A stretch of 64,000 nt of DNA from Rhizobium halophilum (GTDB taxonomy: Bacteria; Pseudomonadota; Alphaproteobacteria; Rhizobiales; Rhizobiaceae). Positions 29,000 to 38,380 of this stretch are shown here, in pieces. Position 1 is the stretch's first letter; every line of letters starts with the position of its first letter. Location: the NCBI RefSeq assembly GCF_021648825.1, contig NZ_JAKJHS010000004.1:124001-188000 (forward strand), written 5' to 3'. Under the pieces are notes generated by a model that was not told the origin of the DNA, ran no database searches, and saw nothing but the letters and a program-made list of their open reading frames with translations. A program made the position numbers and the translations under genes.

Positions 29000-29392
29000 A
29001 TGTCCCACGACCTCTTCGAAGCAGCGCGCTCGGCGATGGACAAATCCTATTCGCCCTATTCCAAGTTCCCGGTCGGCGCCGCAATTCGTGCCGATGACGG
29101 GCAGGTCTATGTCGGTGCCAATATCGAGAACATCTCGTTTCCGCAGGGCTGGTGCGCGGAACCGAGCGCGATCAGCGCCATGATTATGGGCGGCGGCCGC
29201 AAGATCGCCGAGCTCGCCGTAATCGCCGAGAAGCTGCCGCTCTGCACCCCCTGCGGCGGATGCCGGCAGAAGATCGCCGAGTTCGCCTCCGCCGGCACGC
29301 GCATCTATCTGTGCGACGATCAGGGCGTTCAGAAAACCCTCACAATGGGTGACCTCCTTCCCTACGCCTTCGATACGGATGTCATCGGATGA
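29000..29392 (+). CDS. cdd: Cytidine deaminase
   Basis: A 130-residue homotetrameric-type deaminase that converts cytidine and deoxycytidine to uridine and deoxyuridine. The zinc and proton-shuttle motif WCAEPSAIS at about residue 52 and PCGGCRQKIAEF near residue 86 hold the three cysteine ligands and the catalytic glutamate. It starts three bases after the second permease and its stop overlaps the next start as ATGA, so import and deamination are co-expressed. Confidence 0.96.
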   Translation: MSHDLFEAARSAMDKSYSPYSKFPVGAAIRADDGQVYVGANIENISFPQGWCAEPSAISAMIMGGGRKIAELAVIAEKLPLCTPCGGCRQKIAEFASAGTRIYLCDDQGVQKTLTMGDLLPYAFDTDVIG

Positions 29393-30186
29393 AGGACGTT
29401 GCCGATCTCCTCGTCGAGCGCCTGAATGGCCTCATGCCGCGCTGCGCGGTGATCCTCGGCTCCGGCCTAGGAACATTGGTCGAGAACGTGAGCGATCCCA
29501 TCCGGATCTCCTACCGCGACCTCCCGGGTTTCCCCACAAGCGGCGTCACCGGGCATGCGGGTGAACTGGTGGCAGGACACCTCGGCCGAGAACCCGTGAT
29601 CATGTTGTCCGGCCGTGCGCATTACTACGAGAAGGGCGACGCGCGGGCGATGCGCTTCCCGATCGAGGTGCTGAAAGGGTTAGGCGTCCAGTCGCTGATC
29701 CTCACCAATGCGGCCGGCTCCGTTCGTGAAGACATGCCGCCCGGATCGGTGATGCAGATCACCGACCATATCAACTACTCCGGCATGAACCCGCTGATCG
29801 GCGAGGAAGGCGACGGCCGCTTCGTCGGCATGACGAACGCTTATGATGCGGGGCTGTCGCTGGACATGCGCAATGCCGCGATCCGCAGTGCTATTCCGCT
29901 CTTCTCCGGCGTCTACATGTGGTTTTCTGGCCCAAGCTTCGAGACGCCGGCCGAGATTCGCATGGCACGGACTTTGGGGGCAGACGCCGTCGGCATGTCC
30001 ACCGTCCCCGAAGTGATCCTCGCGAGATACTTTGGACTGCGGGTCGCGGCAGCCTCCGTCATCACCAATTATGCAGCCGGAATGACGGGCGGCGAGCTCA
30101 GCCACGAGGAAACAAAGGACATGGCGCCTGTCGGCGGAAAGCGCCTGGCGGTCATTCTTCAGGAAATGCTGTCAGAAAAAGCCTAG
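29389..30186 (+). CDS. punA: Purine nucleoside phosphorylase
   Basis: A 265-residue trimeric-type purine nucleoside phosphorylase (PNP/MTAP family) that splits inosine, guanosine and their deoxy forms with phosphate. AVILGSGLGTLVENV near the start is the phosphate-binding loop; GRAHYYEKGD, TNAAGSVREDMPPG and GADAVGMSTVPEVILAR are family signatures. It is the mammalian-like class rather than hexameric DeoD, so I use punA with some reservation. Confidence 0.93.
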   Translation: MKDVADLLVERLNGLMPRCAVILGSGLGTLVENVSDPIRISYRDLPGFPTSGVTGHAGELVAGHLGREPVIMLSGRAHYYEKGDARAMRFPIEVLKGLGVQSLILTNAAGSVREDMPPGSVMQITDHINYSGMNPLIGEEGDGRFVGMTNAYDAGLSLDMRNAAIRSAIPLFSGVYMWFSGPSFETPAEIRMARTLGADAVGMSTVPEVILARYFGLRVAAASVITNYAAGMTGGELSHEETKDMAPVGGKRLAVILQEMLSEKA

Positions 30187-30303
30187 CAGAATCAGTTATG
30201 TTGACGGGCAAAGGCTGCGGCAGCAGGGTTCTAGCCGGGCTTGAGCTTGCGTCAGGTCCTTTCAGTACGGATGATGAGAAACCGAAACGAGGAGGTATCC
30301 ACC

Positions 30304-31074
30304 ATGGAGATCAATACTCCGCGGGAGGCGGCAAGCCTTGCGCTATCGCTGCTCGACCTCACGAACCTGAAAGATGACTGCGACAATGAAGCCATTGAGC
30401 TTCTCTGCCGACGGTCAACCACCCCCTATGGCGCGGCAGCTGCCATCTGCATCTGGCCGCGCTTCGTCGCCCACGCGCGCAAGATCCTTGGGGCCGGCAG
30501 CTCGATCCGGATCGCAACCGTCGTCAATTTCCCTTCCGGCAACATGGAGGTGGCGGAGGTGGTTGAGGAAACGCGCGGTGCGATCGCCGATGGTGCGGAC
30601 GAAATCGATCTTGTCATTCCCTACAGGGCCTTCCTCGACGGTGACGAGGCTGTGGTGACGCAGATGGTCGAGGCGGTGCGGCACGCCTGCCCCCACGCCT
30701 GCCTAAAGGTCATCATCGAGACAGGCGAACTCAGAGATAGCGCGCACATCCGTCGGGCATCCGAACTCGCAATTGATGCCGGTGCCGACTTCATCAAGAC
30801 GTCGACGGGCAAGGTGGCCGTCAATGCCACGCTGGAAGCTGCCGACATCATGCTGCGCGTCATCCGTGCTTCCAGAAAAGCTGTCGGCTTCAAGCCGGCG
30901 GGCGGGATCGGAACGGTTGCCGATGCCGATCTTTATCTGCGTCTGGCGGAAACCATCATGGGTCCCAATTGGGTCATGCCGCCGACATTCCGCTTCGGCG
31001 CATCGAGCCTTCTTGATGATATCCTTGCTGTACTGAGCGGCCAGCCGTCGCAGCGGGCGGCAACAGGATACTGA
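30304..31074 (+). CDS. deoC: Deoxyribose-phosphate aldolase
   Basis: A 256-residue class I aldolase splitting 2-deoxyribose 5-phosphate into acetaldehyde and glyceraldehyde 3-phosphate. The Schiff-base lysine is in [10 protein letters not shown] and the second catalytic lysine in [21 protein letters not shown] holds the conserved aspartate region. ATG at 30304 follows GAGGAGG with good spacing. A 117-base gap separates it from the purine phosphorylase gene; I see no gene in that gap. Confidence 0.95.
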   Translation: MEINTPREAASLALSLLDLTNLKDDCDNEAIELLCRRSTTPYGAAAAICIWPRFVAHARKILGAGSSIRIATVVNFPSGNMEVAEVVEETRGAIADGADEIDLVIPYRAFLDGDEAVVTQMVEAVRHACPHACLKVIIETGELRDSAHIRRASELAIDAGADFIKTSTGKVAVNATLEAADIMLRVIRASRKAVGFKPAGGIGTVADADLYLRLAETIMGPNWVMPPTFRFGASSLLDDILAVLSGQPSQRAATGY

Positions 31075-31079
31075 TCGTC

Positions 31080-32390
31080 ATGATCCCGCAGGAGATCATC
31101 AGGCGCAAACGCGATGGCCTTGAGCTGTCTCGCGAGGAGATCACGGGGTTCATCCAGGGCCTGACGGACAACGGGATCACCGAAGGCCAGGCTGCAGCAC
31201 TCGCCATGGCGATCTTCTTCCGCGGCATGACGCGAGACGAGACGGTTGCCCTGACGCTTACCATGCGCGACAGTGGTGAGGTCATGCATTGGCCCGACCT
31301 CCGGCGGCCGGTCGCCGATAAGCACTCCACCGGTGGCGTCGGCGACAACGTCTCCCTGATGCTGGCCCCGATCGTCGCCGCCTGCGGGCTCGCCGTCCCG
31401 ATGATCTCTGGACGCGGCTTGGGACACACCGGCGGGACCCTCGACAAGCTGCAGTCGATTCCCGGCTACAACGTCATGCCGGACGTAGACCTGCTGCACC
31501 GTGTGGTGGCGGAGGCCGGCTGCGCCATCATCGGTCAGACGGCCGACCTAGCGCCGGCGGACCGGCGGCTTTATGCGATCCGTGACGTCACGGCGACGGT
31601 GGAATCGGTGCCTCTGATCACGGCCTCCATCCTGTCCAAGAAACTCGCCGCTGGGCTTGAGACCTTGGTCCTGGACGTCAAGGTCGGCAACGGTGCCTTT
31701 ATGGGGAGCATGGAGGAGGCGGAGGCTCTGGCGCATTCGCTGGTGGAGGTGGCAAATGGTGCCGGAACGCGCACCACCGCCCTTCTGACGGACATGAACC
31801 AGCCTCTGGCGGATGCTGCCGGCAATGCGCTGGAGATCCGCAACTGCCTCGATTTTCTGTCCGGCGGAAAGAACGACACGCGCCTGCATGATGTGGTCAT
31901 GGCTCTCGCGGCAGAGATGCTGGTTCAGGCGAGCGTGGTGGCAGATCGGCAGGACGCTTCAGCGCGTGCTCAGGCTGCCTTGGACAGCGGCAAGGCAAAG
32001 GAGCATTTTTCTCGCATGGTCTCGTTGCTTGGTGGCCCGCCCGATCTCGCAGAAAATCCTGATCGTCATCTGCGCAAGGCATCGGTTGTCGTCCCAGTGA
32101 CGGCCGAGACCGACGGCTGGCTGTCAGGCTGCGCCACGCGGGACCTAGGTCTGGCCGTGGTGGAACTTGGCGGTGGTCGCAAACGCCCGACGGATGCCAT
32201 CGATCACGCGGTTGGTATCGACCGCATACTGCCGCTGGGTACCAAGGTATCGAGAGGCGAGCCGATCGCCTTCGTGCATGCTGCCAATCACGCTCAGGGC
32301 GAGGCAATGGCCAAGAACGTCAGCCGCTGCTTTACGATTGACGATGGGCCGCCGGCGCCCCAGCCGGTTGTCCTCAAGCGGATCGGCTGA
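31080..32390 (+). CDS. deoA: Thymidine phosphorylase
   Basis: A 436-residue enzyme releasing thymine and deoxyribose 1-phosphate from thymidine. The phosphate-binding motif [18 protein letters not shown] near residue 80 and [20 protein letters not shown] near residue 115 are exact for the family. It starts five bases after deoC and ends convergently with upp 18 bases away. Confidence 0.96.
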   Translation: MIPQEIIRRKRDGLELSREEITGFIQGLTDNGITEGQAAALAMAIFFRGMTRDETVALTLTMRDSGEVMHWPDLRRPVADKHSTGGVGDNVSLMLAPIVAACGLAVPMISGRGLGHTGGTLDKLQSIPGYNVMPDVDLLHRVVAEAGCAIIGQTADLAPADRRLYAIRDVTATVESVPLITASILSKKLAAGLETLVLDVKVGNGAFMGSMEEAEALAHSLVEVANGAGTRTTALLTDMNQPLADAAGNALEIRNCLDFLSGGKNDTRLHDVVMALAAEMLVQASVVADRQDASARAQAALDSGKAKEHFSRMVSLLGGPPDLAENPDRHLRKASVVVPVTAETDGWLSGCATRDLGLAVVELGGGRKRPTDAIDHAVGIDRILPLGTKVSRGEPIAFVHAANHAQGEAMAKNVSRCFTIDDGPPAPQPVVLKRIG

Positions 32391-32408
32391 GACCGGCGGC
32401 ACGAGACG

Positions 32409-33038
32409 CTATTTGGTCCCATACATGCGGTCTCCCGCATCGCCGAGGCCTGGCACGATATAGCCGTTCTCGTTCAGGTGGCTGTCGATGGAGGCGGTGT
32501 AGACGCGCACATCCGGATGGTGCTTGCGGAAGCTCTTGATGCCCTCCGGTGCGGCCAGCAGGCAGAGGAAACGGATGTTGTGCGCCCCACGCTCCTTCAG
32601 CTTGTCGATCGCTGCAATCGCAGAGTTCCCCGTGGCAAGCATCGGGTCGACGACGATGATCAATCGCTCTGCAATATCGTCGGGAGCCTTGAAGAAATAT
32701 TCCACCGCCTGCAGCGTATCGTGGTCGCGGTAGACGCCGATATGGGAGACACGCGCCGAGGGGACCAATTCGAGCATACCTTCAAGAAGCCCATTACCGG
32801 CCCGCAGGATCGAAGCGAAGACCAGCTTCTTGCCTTCGAGTACCGGTGACTGGATCTCCTGCAGCGGCGTCTCGATGGTTTCCATCGTCATCTCGAGGTC
32901 GCGGGTCACCTCGTAGCAGAGCAGGGTCGAGATCTCACGTAGGAGACGCCTGAAGCCTGCCGTCGAGGTTTCCTTCTTGCGCATGATCGTGAGCTTGTGC
33001 TGCACGAGCGGATGATCGATGACTGTGACGCCGTCCAT
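32409..33038 (-). CDS. upp: Uracil phosphoribosyltransferase
   Basis: A 209-residue salvage enzyme making UMP from uracil and PRPP. The PRPP-binding motif [17 protein letters not shown] lies near residue 130 and the uracil-binding [17 protein letters not shown] forms the C-terminus. The ATG at 33038 is preferred to one 21 codons upstream because upp proteins begin [16 protein letters not shown]. It consumes uracil released from uridine by pathway partners in the same neighbourhood. Confidence 0.96.
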   Translation of the reverse strand: MDGVTVIDHPLVQHKLTIMRKKETSTAGFRRLLREISTLLCYEVTRDLEMTMETIETPLQEIQSPVLEGKKLVFASILRAGNGLLEGMLELVPSARVSHIGVYRDHDTLQAVEYFFKAPDDIAERLIIVVDPMLATGNSAIAAIDKLKERGAHNIRFLCLLAAPEGIKSFRKHHPDVRVYTASIDSHLNENGYIVPGLGDAGDRMYGTK

Positions 33039-33105
33039 CGAGCCTGCCTTCCCCTGTTTGTTGATGTTTTCTCTTCTTGATCGGTTGGCGAAAAACCGCA
33101 ACCCC

Positions 33106-34128
33106 TCAACCGCGCTTTACAGCGTCCTGTGGCTGCGCGGTCTCCGCATCGAATCGCTGCAGCAGGCGCGTCCGGGTATCTTCATCGACGAAGGCCGCTT
33201 CCAGCGCCGTCCGTGTCATTGCGTTGATCTCCGCGTCGGCAAACCCCATCCGCTGCGAGGCAATCTCATATTCACGCTCAAGCGAGGTGTGGAAGAAGGG
33301 CGGATCGTCCGAGTTGAGGCATACCCGAACGCCTGCCTCCTTCAGTTGCCCCAGCGGATGCCGATCGAAATCAGGATAGACCTTCAGCGCGATATTTGAG
33401 CCCGGGCAGACCTCCAGCACGGTACCGAGGTCCACGAGGCGCGCAACAAGATCCGCATCCTCGATCGCCCGCACGCCATGCCCGATCCGCGACGGGCGCA
33501 CGAGATCGAGTGCATCGGCGACGCTGAGGGCGCCGCAGACTTCACCGGCATGGATTGTCAGTCCCAGACCAGCTTCGCGGGCAATGTCAAAAGCACGCGC
33601 ATAATCGGCCACGCGCCCCATTCGTTCTTCTCCGGCCATGTTGAAACCTGTGATCAGTGGGTTGTCGCTCCGTGCGGCGTATTCCGCTGCGGCAATGACG
33701 CTATCGGGGCCGAAATGACGTTCGCCGGTGACGATGATGCGGGCGTCGATGCCGCTCTTTTCTTTGGCGCGCCGAATCCCTTCAGAAATCCCCGCGAGAT
33801 AGGAGTCCGCACCAAGCCCGATGCGGTTGCCGTGATCGGGCGAAACGATGATCTCGCTGTAGATCGTGTTGACGTTTGCAAGCTCGGCCAGATAGGTCTC
33901 GGTTAGAAGCGCATAATCTTCGTCGGTCTTGAACAGTGCTGCCACACGGTCATAGCTGACCAGAAACTCGGAAAAGTCCGACCAGAGATAGCTGCCGTCC
34001 TTCAGAAAGGTCGAAGGGTCGATCCCGTATTTCTCCGCCTGACTGGCGGCGAGCGCCGGCGGTGCAGCGCCTTCGATATGACAGTGGATTTCTGCCTTCA
34101 GGAAGTGGTCGATCAAAGGAAACTCCAT
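33106..34128 (-). CDS. add: Adenosine deaminase
   Basis: A 340-residue zinc enzyme that turns adenosine and deoxyadenosine into inosine and deoxyinosine. [15 protein letters not shown] near residue 12 carries two zinc-ligand histidines; [19 protein letters not shown] and [10 protein letters not shown] supply the other ligand, catalytic glutamate, histidine and aspartates. Its start overlaps the deoB end by 16 bases, so the two are cotranslated, followed by upp 67 bases on. Confidence 0.95.
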   Translation of the reverse strand: MEFPLIDHFLKAEIHCHIEGAAPPALAASQAEKYGIDPSTFLKDGSYLWSDFSEFLVSYDRVAALFKTDEDYALLTETYLAELANVNTIYSEIIVSPDHGNRIGLGADSYLAGISEGIRRAKEKSGIDARIIVTGERHFGPDSVIAAAEYAARSDNPLITGFNMAGEERMGRVADYARAFDIAREAGLGLTIHAGEVCGALSVADALDLVRPSRIGHGVRAIEDADLVARLVDLGTVLEVCPGSNIALKVYPDFDRHPLGQLKEAGVRVCLNSDDPPFFHTSLEREYEIASQRMGFADAEINAMTRTALEAAFVDEDTRTRLLQRFDAETAQPQDAVKRG

Positions 34129-35333
34129 CCATGGGAGCCGGCCGGCAGGCCCAGATGAGCCGCCACCGATTCACCGATGTCTGCATAGGTGGGCCGAAGC
34201 CCGATGTCGCGCGAGCGGATACCTGGCCCGAAAGCCATGATAGGCACTCTTTCACGCGTGTGGTCGGTGCCCCGCCAGGTAGGATCGCAGCCATGGTCGG
34301 CCGTCAGGACGACGAGATCGCCCGGCCGCAGCCGCCGGTGCACTTCCGGGAGCTGACGGTCGAACGCTTCCAGCGCGGCGGCATAGCCTGCAACGTCGCG
34401 CCGGTGGCCGTACAGCTGGTCGAAGTCGACGAAGTTCGTAAACACCAGGTCGCCATCGGCCCCTGTGTCCACCGCCTCCAGCGTCGCTGCCATCAGGGCC
34501 GCGTTTCCGTTGGCCTTGACCACACGGGAAACGCCTTGATGGGCAAAGATATCGCCGATCTTGCCGATCGCATGGACGGTGCGTCCAGCATCAACTGCGC
34601 GGTCCAGCAGGGTGGGCTCGGGAGGCGGCACGGAGAAATCGCGGCGGTTGCCCGTACGCTCGAAGCTTTCGAATCTTTCGCCGACGAAAGGGCGGGCGAT
34701 GACGCGTCCTATGTTGAGCGGATCGACCAGACGTCGGACGGTCTGGCTCAGTGCCATCAGCCGCTCGAGACCAAAATGCACTTCGTGCGCAGCGATCTGG
34801 AGAACGGAATCGCTGGAGGTATAGCAGATTGGCTTACCTGTCCGGATGTGTTCTTGGCCCAGCCGCGCGATGATCTCGGTTCCAGAGGCGTGACAGTTTC
34901 CAAGAATCCCGGGAACGTCGCCTTCTGCACATATCGCCTCCACCAGTTCCGGGGAAAAGGCATCGCCCTCGGACGGGAAATAGCCCCAGTCGAAGGTGAC
35001 GGGCGTGCCGGCGATCTCCCAATGGCCTGACGGCGTGTCCTTGCCGCGAGAGACCTCGTTCGCCGCCCCATGCAGCCCGAAGATCCGTTCCGGCCGCGGC
35101 ATGCCCGCTGGATCCTCGCCGCTCGCCAGCCTGGCGATGTCCAGCAGGCCAAGTCGTGACATGTTCGGCAGCGTCAGCGGCCCATGTCTCAGACCAGTCC
35201 GATCCGCAGCGCCCGAGGCACAAAACTCCGCGATGTGGCCGAGAGTATTCGATCCAAGGTCGCCATAGGCGTCAGCATCGCGAGCACCGCCGACACCGAA
35301 GGAGTCGAGAACAAACAGGAAGGCTCTTGCCAT
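34113..35333 (-). CDS. deoB: Phosphopentomutase
   Basis: A 406-residue alkaline phosphatase-superfamily mutase interconverting (deoxy)ribose 1- and 5-phosphates. The N-terminal metal site [24 protein letters not shown] and the C-terminal [20 protein letters not shown] contain the two-manganese ligands. It supplies deoxyribose 5-phosphate to DeoC from the products of DeoA and the purine phosphorylase. ATG at 35333 is used; a GTG one codon earlier is equally possible. It heads the deoB-add-upp unit. Confidence 0.95.
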   Translation of the reverse strand: MARAFLFVLDSFGVGGARDADAYGDLGSNTLGHIAEFCASGAADRTGLRHGPLTLPNMSRLGLLDIARLASGEDPAGMPRPERIFGLHGAANEVSRGKDTPSGHWEIAGTPVTFDWGYFPSEGDAFSPELVEAICAEGDVPGILGNCHASGTEIIARLGQEHIRTGKPICYTSSDSVLQIAAHEVHFGLERLMALSQTVRRLVDPLNIGRVIARPFVGERFESFERTGNRRDFSVPPPEPTLLDRAVDAGRTVHAIGKIGDIFAHQGVSRVVKANGNAALMAATLEAVDTGADGDLVFTNFVDFDQLYGHRRDVAGYAAALEAFDRQLPEVHRRLRPGDLVVLTADHGCDPTWRGTDHTRERVPIMAFGPGIRSRDIGLRPTYADIGESVAAHLGLPAGSHGWSFL

Positions 35334-35433
35334 CACTCACCCAAATTCACTGGAAGAAGGCGGCAGTTGCGGCAGCCTTTCAGGAAGCTACATATAGCCC
35401 GGTGACAGCGGATGCAAAGGATCGCCGCGCCCG

Positions 35434-36024
35434 CTATTGGCAATCCTCGCAGGCAATCACCTTGCCAGTGCGTGCCCGGTAGTAGTAGTCGCGGCTGATC
35501 GTAATGTTGCGCATCTCGCTCGGGATCAATCCCGGCATGAACATCAGCAGTTGGTGCGGAACAGACACTTCGGCGTGGACGATGAAAGCGCCCGAGACCT
35601 TCATGTTTTCGGGAATCTCTAGCGTGGTACCGGCAGCGTGAGGCGTTGCGCCTTTTTCATCCCAGGACCATCTTACCTTAGGCGTCGACCCTTCCATCTC
35701 GATCCCCGTAACCTTGATGTGGGTCGTGGGCACGCCGTAGGGCACGAAAATGCTCGCTGCGACGTTGGGCATGTTGGCCAGAAAAGACTTGGTGACCGGA
35801 ACTTCTTGTTGCGTCACGAGGTCGGCGATTGTTCCGGAAGCTCGCGCAACGCGCTTCGAGATGCTGAGCCCGATCGTAAGTTCGAACACGGTCAGATAGA
35901 TCATCAGAAGAAGCGGCGCGATGAGGGCAAACTCGACCGCGCCTGCTCCGCTGCGATCGCAGCAGAGTTGCCGGATGCTAAGCATCAGGTCTTTGGAGCG
36001 CTGGCTCACACTGCCCGTCCTCAT
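35434..36024 (-). CDS. TadE/G-type pseudopilin 1
   Basis: A 196-residue minor pilin-like protein. The TadE motif is clear: a prepilin cleavage site after Gly26, then AGAVEFALIAPLLLMIYL with Glu31 at position +5 and a hydrophobic helix. It should be processed by the CpaA peptidase encoded in the same locus. The C-terminus ends with a CxxC pair (ACEDCQ), unusual but possibly a disulfide. The gene overlaps the second pseudopilin gene by four bases. Confidence 0.85.
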   Translation of the reverse strand: MRTGSVSQRSKDLMLSIRQLCCDRSGAGAVEFALIAPLLLMIYLTVFELTIGLSISKRVARASGTIADLVTQQEVPVTKSFLANMPNVAASIFVPYGVPTTHIKVTGIEMEGSTPKVRWSWDEKGATPHAAGTTLEIPENMKVSGAFIVHAEVSVPHQLLMFMPGLIPSEMRNITISRDYYYRARTGKVIACEDCQ

Positions 36025-36623
36025 TTGTAATTCTCGTTCTTGTATGCCGCCGTTGCGACGATCAGGAACTCGCTGCGGGATCCGTCGGAGGGCCGGATCG
36101 TTGAGATATAAGGCCGCACGAGATCGGTCACGATCTCCCAGCGGTAGTAAGCGCGCAGCATATTGATCGTGCCGGCGCCGCCCGGCTCGTAGACGTCGGT
36201 GGCGGTGAGGTCGCCAAATTGCTCTCCGCTTTCCCGCGGGACGGTCTTGGGAATGTCCGCGAAGTTCGAAAAGCTGCGAAGATCGAGGATCAGCTTGTTA
36301 TCCTCGCCACACTGGATGAGGATGGAGATTTCGTCGCAGAATTCACTGCGGAACTTTGCCTCTGTCGTGTTTTCGGCAGTGATCTGTCCTGTGCGCAACC
36401 TGCGTGCCATCGTGTCAACCGCATTCGCAACGAGTTGCTCGCCAGTGAAGGCGATGAACGTCTCGATAATGGCGAACACGATAAGGAAGTAAGGAATTGC
36501 CAGCAGCGCGAACTCGATTGCAGCAGCTCCGTCGCGAGATCGCAACAGTCGCTTCAGCGGCGATGTCTGCCGCAAGCTTGAAGCGGGCGGTTTGCCGGAT
36601 ATGTGGTGAAGCTTGGTCATCAA
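36021..36623 (-). CDS. TadE-type pseudopilin 2
   Basis: A 200-residue protein with the TadE motif: cleavage expected after Gly32, followed by AAAIEFALLAIPYFLIVFAI with Glu37 at +5. The remaining periplasmic part is about 140 residues with no known fold. It is the upstream member of a two-gene pseudopilin unit on the strand opposite to pilA-tadC. The 95 bases before it separate it from the secretin-domain protein. Confidence 0.85.
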   Translation of the reverse strand: MMTKLHHISGKPPASSLRQTSPLKRLLRSRDGAAAIEFALLAIPYFLIVFAIIETFIAFTGEQLVANAVDTMARRLRTGQITAENTTEAKFRSEFCDEISILIQCGEDNKLILDLRSFSNFADIPKTVPRESGEQFGDLTATDVYEPGGAGTINMLRAYYRWEIVTDLVRPYISTIRPSDGSRSEFLIVATAAYKNENYK

Positions 36624-36718
36624 CCGAATCCAGACGCTATACGAGGTCTGGGGATCCTAGAGCGAGTTCGTTGACATTCCGTTGCCTCAACGGGCGCGAT
36701 TCGATCAAAGCGGCCAGC

Positions 36719-37129
36719 TTACGGAGCCGCGCTGGCCGTGAAGTCAACGTGCTGCTCGCAGTTCGGCGTGCAGGACAGGATCAGGCGATTGGTCTGACGA
36801 AAGACGCGCACGGTGTTACCTTCGTCGATCGATACGAGGACACGCTCGTCTGCGATTGCATTTCCATCGCTGTCGAGAAGCACGAGATTGGTCGTGCCGA
36901 AGGAGCGACCGGTAAGGACGATTGTGGTGGGATCCGCAACGGTGGCATCGGCGACATTGGAGTTGCCGACGATGACCTTGCTGACCGGCCGATCCAAGCG
37001 CAGAACGCGCGCATGATTCATGAAGACGCGCAGAAGATCCGTCTCCGTCTCCTGCTCCTGAGCCCAGGCCCCGCCACCCATGATAAGGCTGGGGACCAGC
37101 GTAAGACCAATGAACCAGTTTTTGATCAT
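36719..37129 (-). CDS. Stand-alone secretin N-terminal-domain protein (CpaC N-domain-like)
   Basis: A 136-residue exported protein. A signal peptide (MIKNWFIGLTLVPSLIMGGGAWA) is followed by a single pilus-secretin N domain: LRLDRPVSKVIVGNSNVADA, then LTGRSFGTTNLVLLDSDGN, matching in order the ALVVDLPADAHDILVADP and LFGKTVGQTNIFIF stretches of CpaC in this window. It lacks the secretin pore domain. The C-terminus has a CTPNC pair. The ATG at 37129 is preferred because it opens the signal peptide. Related proteins accompany Tad loci in Rhizobiales; role probably periplasmic scaffolding. Confidence 0.8.
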   Translation of the reverse strand: MIKNWFIGLTLVPSLIMGGGAWAQEQETETDLLRVFMNHARVLRLDRPVSKVIVGNSNVADATVADPTTIVLTGRSFGTTNLVLLDSDGNAIADERVLVSIDEGNTVRVFRQTNRLILSCTPNCEQHVDFTASAAP

Positions 37130-37465
37130 GTCAGGGCTTTCGACTACGAGCGATGCTGCCGCCAGAATGGCCTGTAATGGTGAATCAACGATTAAGCGGA
37201 AAGCCGTAGAATCCGGCACTTGTATTTAGGCAGGCGCGACCGCATGCTTTGCCAACATGTTTCTTTCCCGTGAGTATTAGCACTCGCTTTTGCAAAATCG
37301 ATGCACGCCTCGGCGGCCGGGCGTTACATATCGAGGAGTCGCTTACCCTTGATTAACGATCTTCCTTAAGCCGATTGCAATCGAAGGCGGGTAAGGTCTT
37401 GCCATCCGAACAACAGGAAGTTGTCGGGAATGCTGACCAACCCACTGTGCTGCAGGAGAAATTGC
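37130..37465. other. 336-base divergent control region before pilA
   Basis: No gene is visible. The region must hold the promoters for pilA and for the divergent secretin-domain gene. An AT-richer patch with TTAA at two places nine bases apart lies near 37350-37370, just upstream of the pilA leader, but it does not fit the CtrA spacing of seven. The leader of pilA is about 60-100 bases with a GGAG ribosome-binding site. Confidence 0.5.
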
Positions 37466-37660
37466 ATGTCGAAATTTTTTGCCCGCTTTATCAAGGATGA
37501 GTCCGGTGCGACTGCGATCGAGTACGGCCTGATCGCCGCCCTCATCTCCGTTGCCCTTATCGCTGGTGCGTCGACCCTGGGGAACACTTTGAATACCACG
37601 TTCAACTCGATCAGCACCAAGATGAACACTGCGAAAACCCAATCCGACGGTTATAAGTGA
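37466..37660 (+). CDS. pilA: Flp-type pilin
   Basis: A 64-residue Flp/type IVb major pilin. The leader MSKFFARFIKDESG is cut after Gly14 by CpaA, leaving ATAIEYGLIAALISVALIAG with the invariant Glu19 (+5) and Tyr20, then a short polar tail ending SDGYK. GGAG lies seven bases before the ATG. Mature length of 50 residues is typical. It is the assembly substrate of the whole locus and is set apart from cpaA by 91 bases. Confidence 0.95.
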   Translation: MSKFFARFIKDESGATAIEYGLIAALISVALIAGASTLGNTLNTTFNSISTKMNTAKTQSDGYK

Positions 37661-37751
37661 GCTGAGGGTAGTACCGGCGACGACGAGCGTCCGTTAGGAA
37701 ACGCCTGACCGTCACTCGGCAGCAGCTGATGTCTAGAACAGGATTAGCTTG

Positions 37752-38270
37752 ATGTCTGCCATAGGCGCTACACTTTTGATTATCGTTCCCGTCTGCCTCT
37801 TCATCGCGGCTGTGAGCGATCTCTTTACAATGACCATCCCGAACCGCATTTCGGTGTTCCTCTTGGCATCCTTTGCGGTTCTGGCGCCCGTCTCGGGTCT
37901 TCCGTGGGCGGAGATCAGCATGAGCGTGGCCGCGGGGGCGATCGTCCTCGCGGTTTGCTTCGGCTTCTTTGCCCTCAACATCATGGGCGGCGGCGACGTC
38001 AAACTGCTTGCCGCCTCAGCCGTCTGGTTCGGCTTCAGTTCTGCTCTGGCAGCGTTTATCGTCACGACCGCCTTCTGGGGCGGGGTGATCACGCTTCTCG
38101 TCATGCTGCTTCGCAGCCAGTCCAGCCGCTTCGCCACGATCGAAGCGGTTGTTCCTGCCCAGATCCTCACGACAAGGAAAGTGCCTTATGGTGTCGCCAT
38201 AGGGATCGCAGGCATCCTGACATTTTGGGAAGCACCGATCGCGATCGCTGCGTTGAATCTGCTGAAGTAG
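37752..38270 (+). CDS. cpaA: Prepilin peptidase CpaA/TadV
   Basis: A 172-residue membrane aspartyl peptidase of the A24 family with about five membrane helices. The first catalytic aspartate lies in AAVSDLFTMTIPNRIS and the second in the GGGDVKLLA motif. It cleaves the leader of PilA and of the TadE-type pseudopilins. A TTG immediately before the ATG at 37752 is ignored. The N-terminal methylase domain of long prepilin peptidases is absent, as is usual for CpaA. Confidence 0.92.
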   Translation: MSAIGATLLIIVPVCLFIAAVSDLFTMTIPNRISVFLLASFAVLAPVSGLPWAEISMSVAAGAIVLAVCFGFFALNIMGGGDVKLLAASAVWFGFSSALAAFIVTTAFWGGVITLLVMLLRSQSSRFATIEAVVPAQILTTRKVPYGVAIGIAGILTFWEAPIAIAALNLLK

Positions 38271-38380
38271 CTCCGGTGACTTGGTAACCTTTCGTTCACC
38301 AAATCCGCTCCCGATCCATTAACCTTAATTACACTATTGCCGATCATCCTTGGGCCACGTGAATCCCTCAAGGACCGGTC

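Noticed and set aside
37286..37310. TTAGCACTC, one half of a CIRCE heat-shock operator, upstream of pilA
   Set aside because: The second half GAGTGCTAA is missing at the required spacing, and no chaperone gene is near.
37350..37370. TTAA pair resembling a CtrA site before pilA
   Set aside because: The spacing is nine bases instead of seven; I do not claim a CtrA site.
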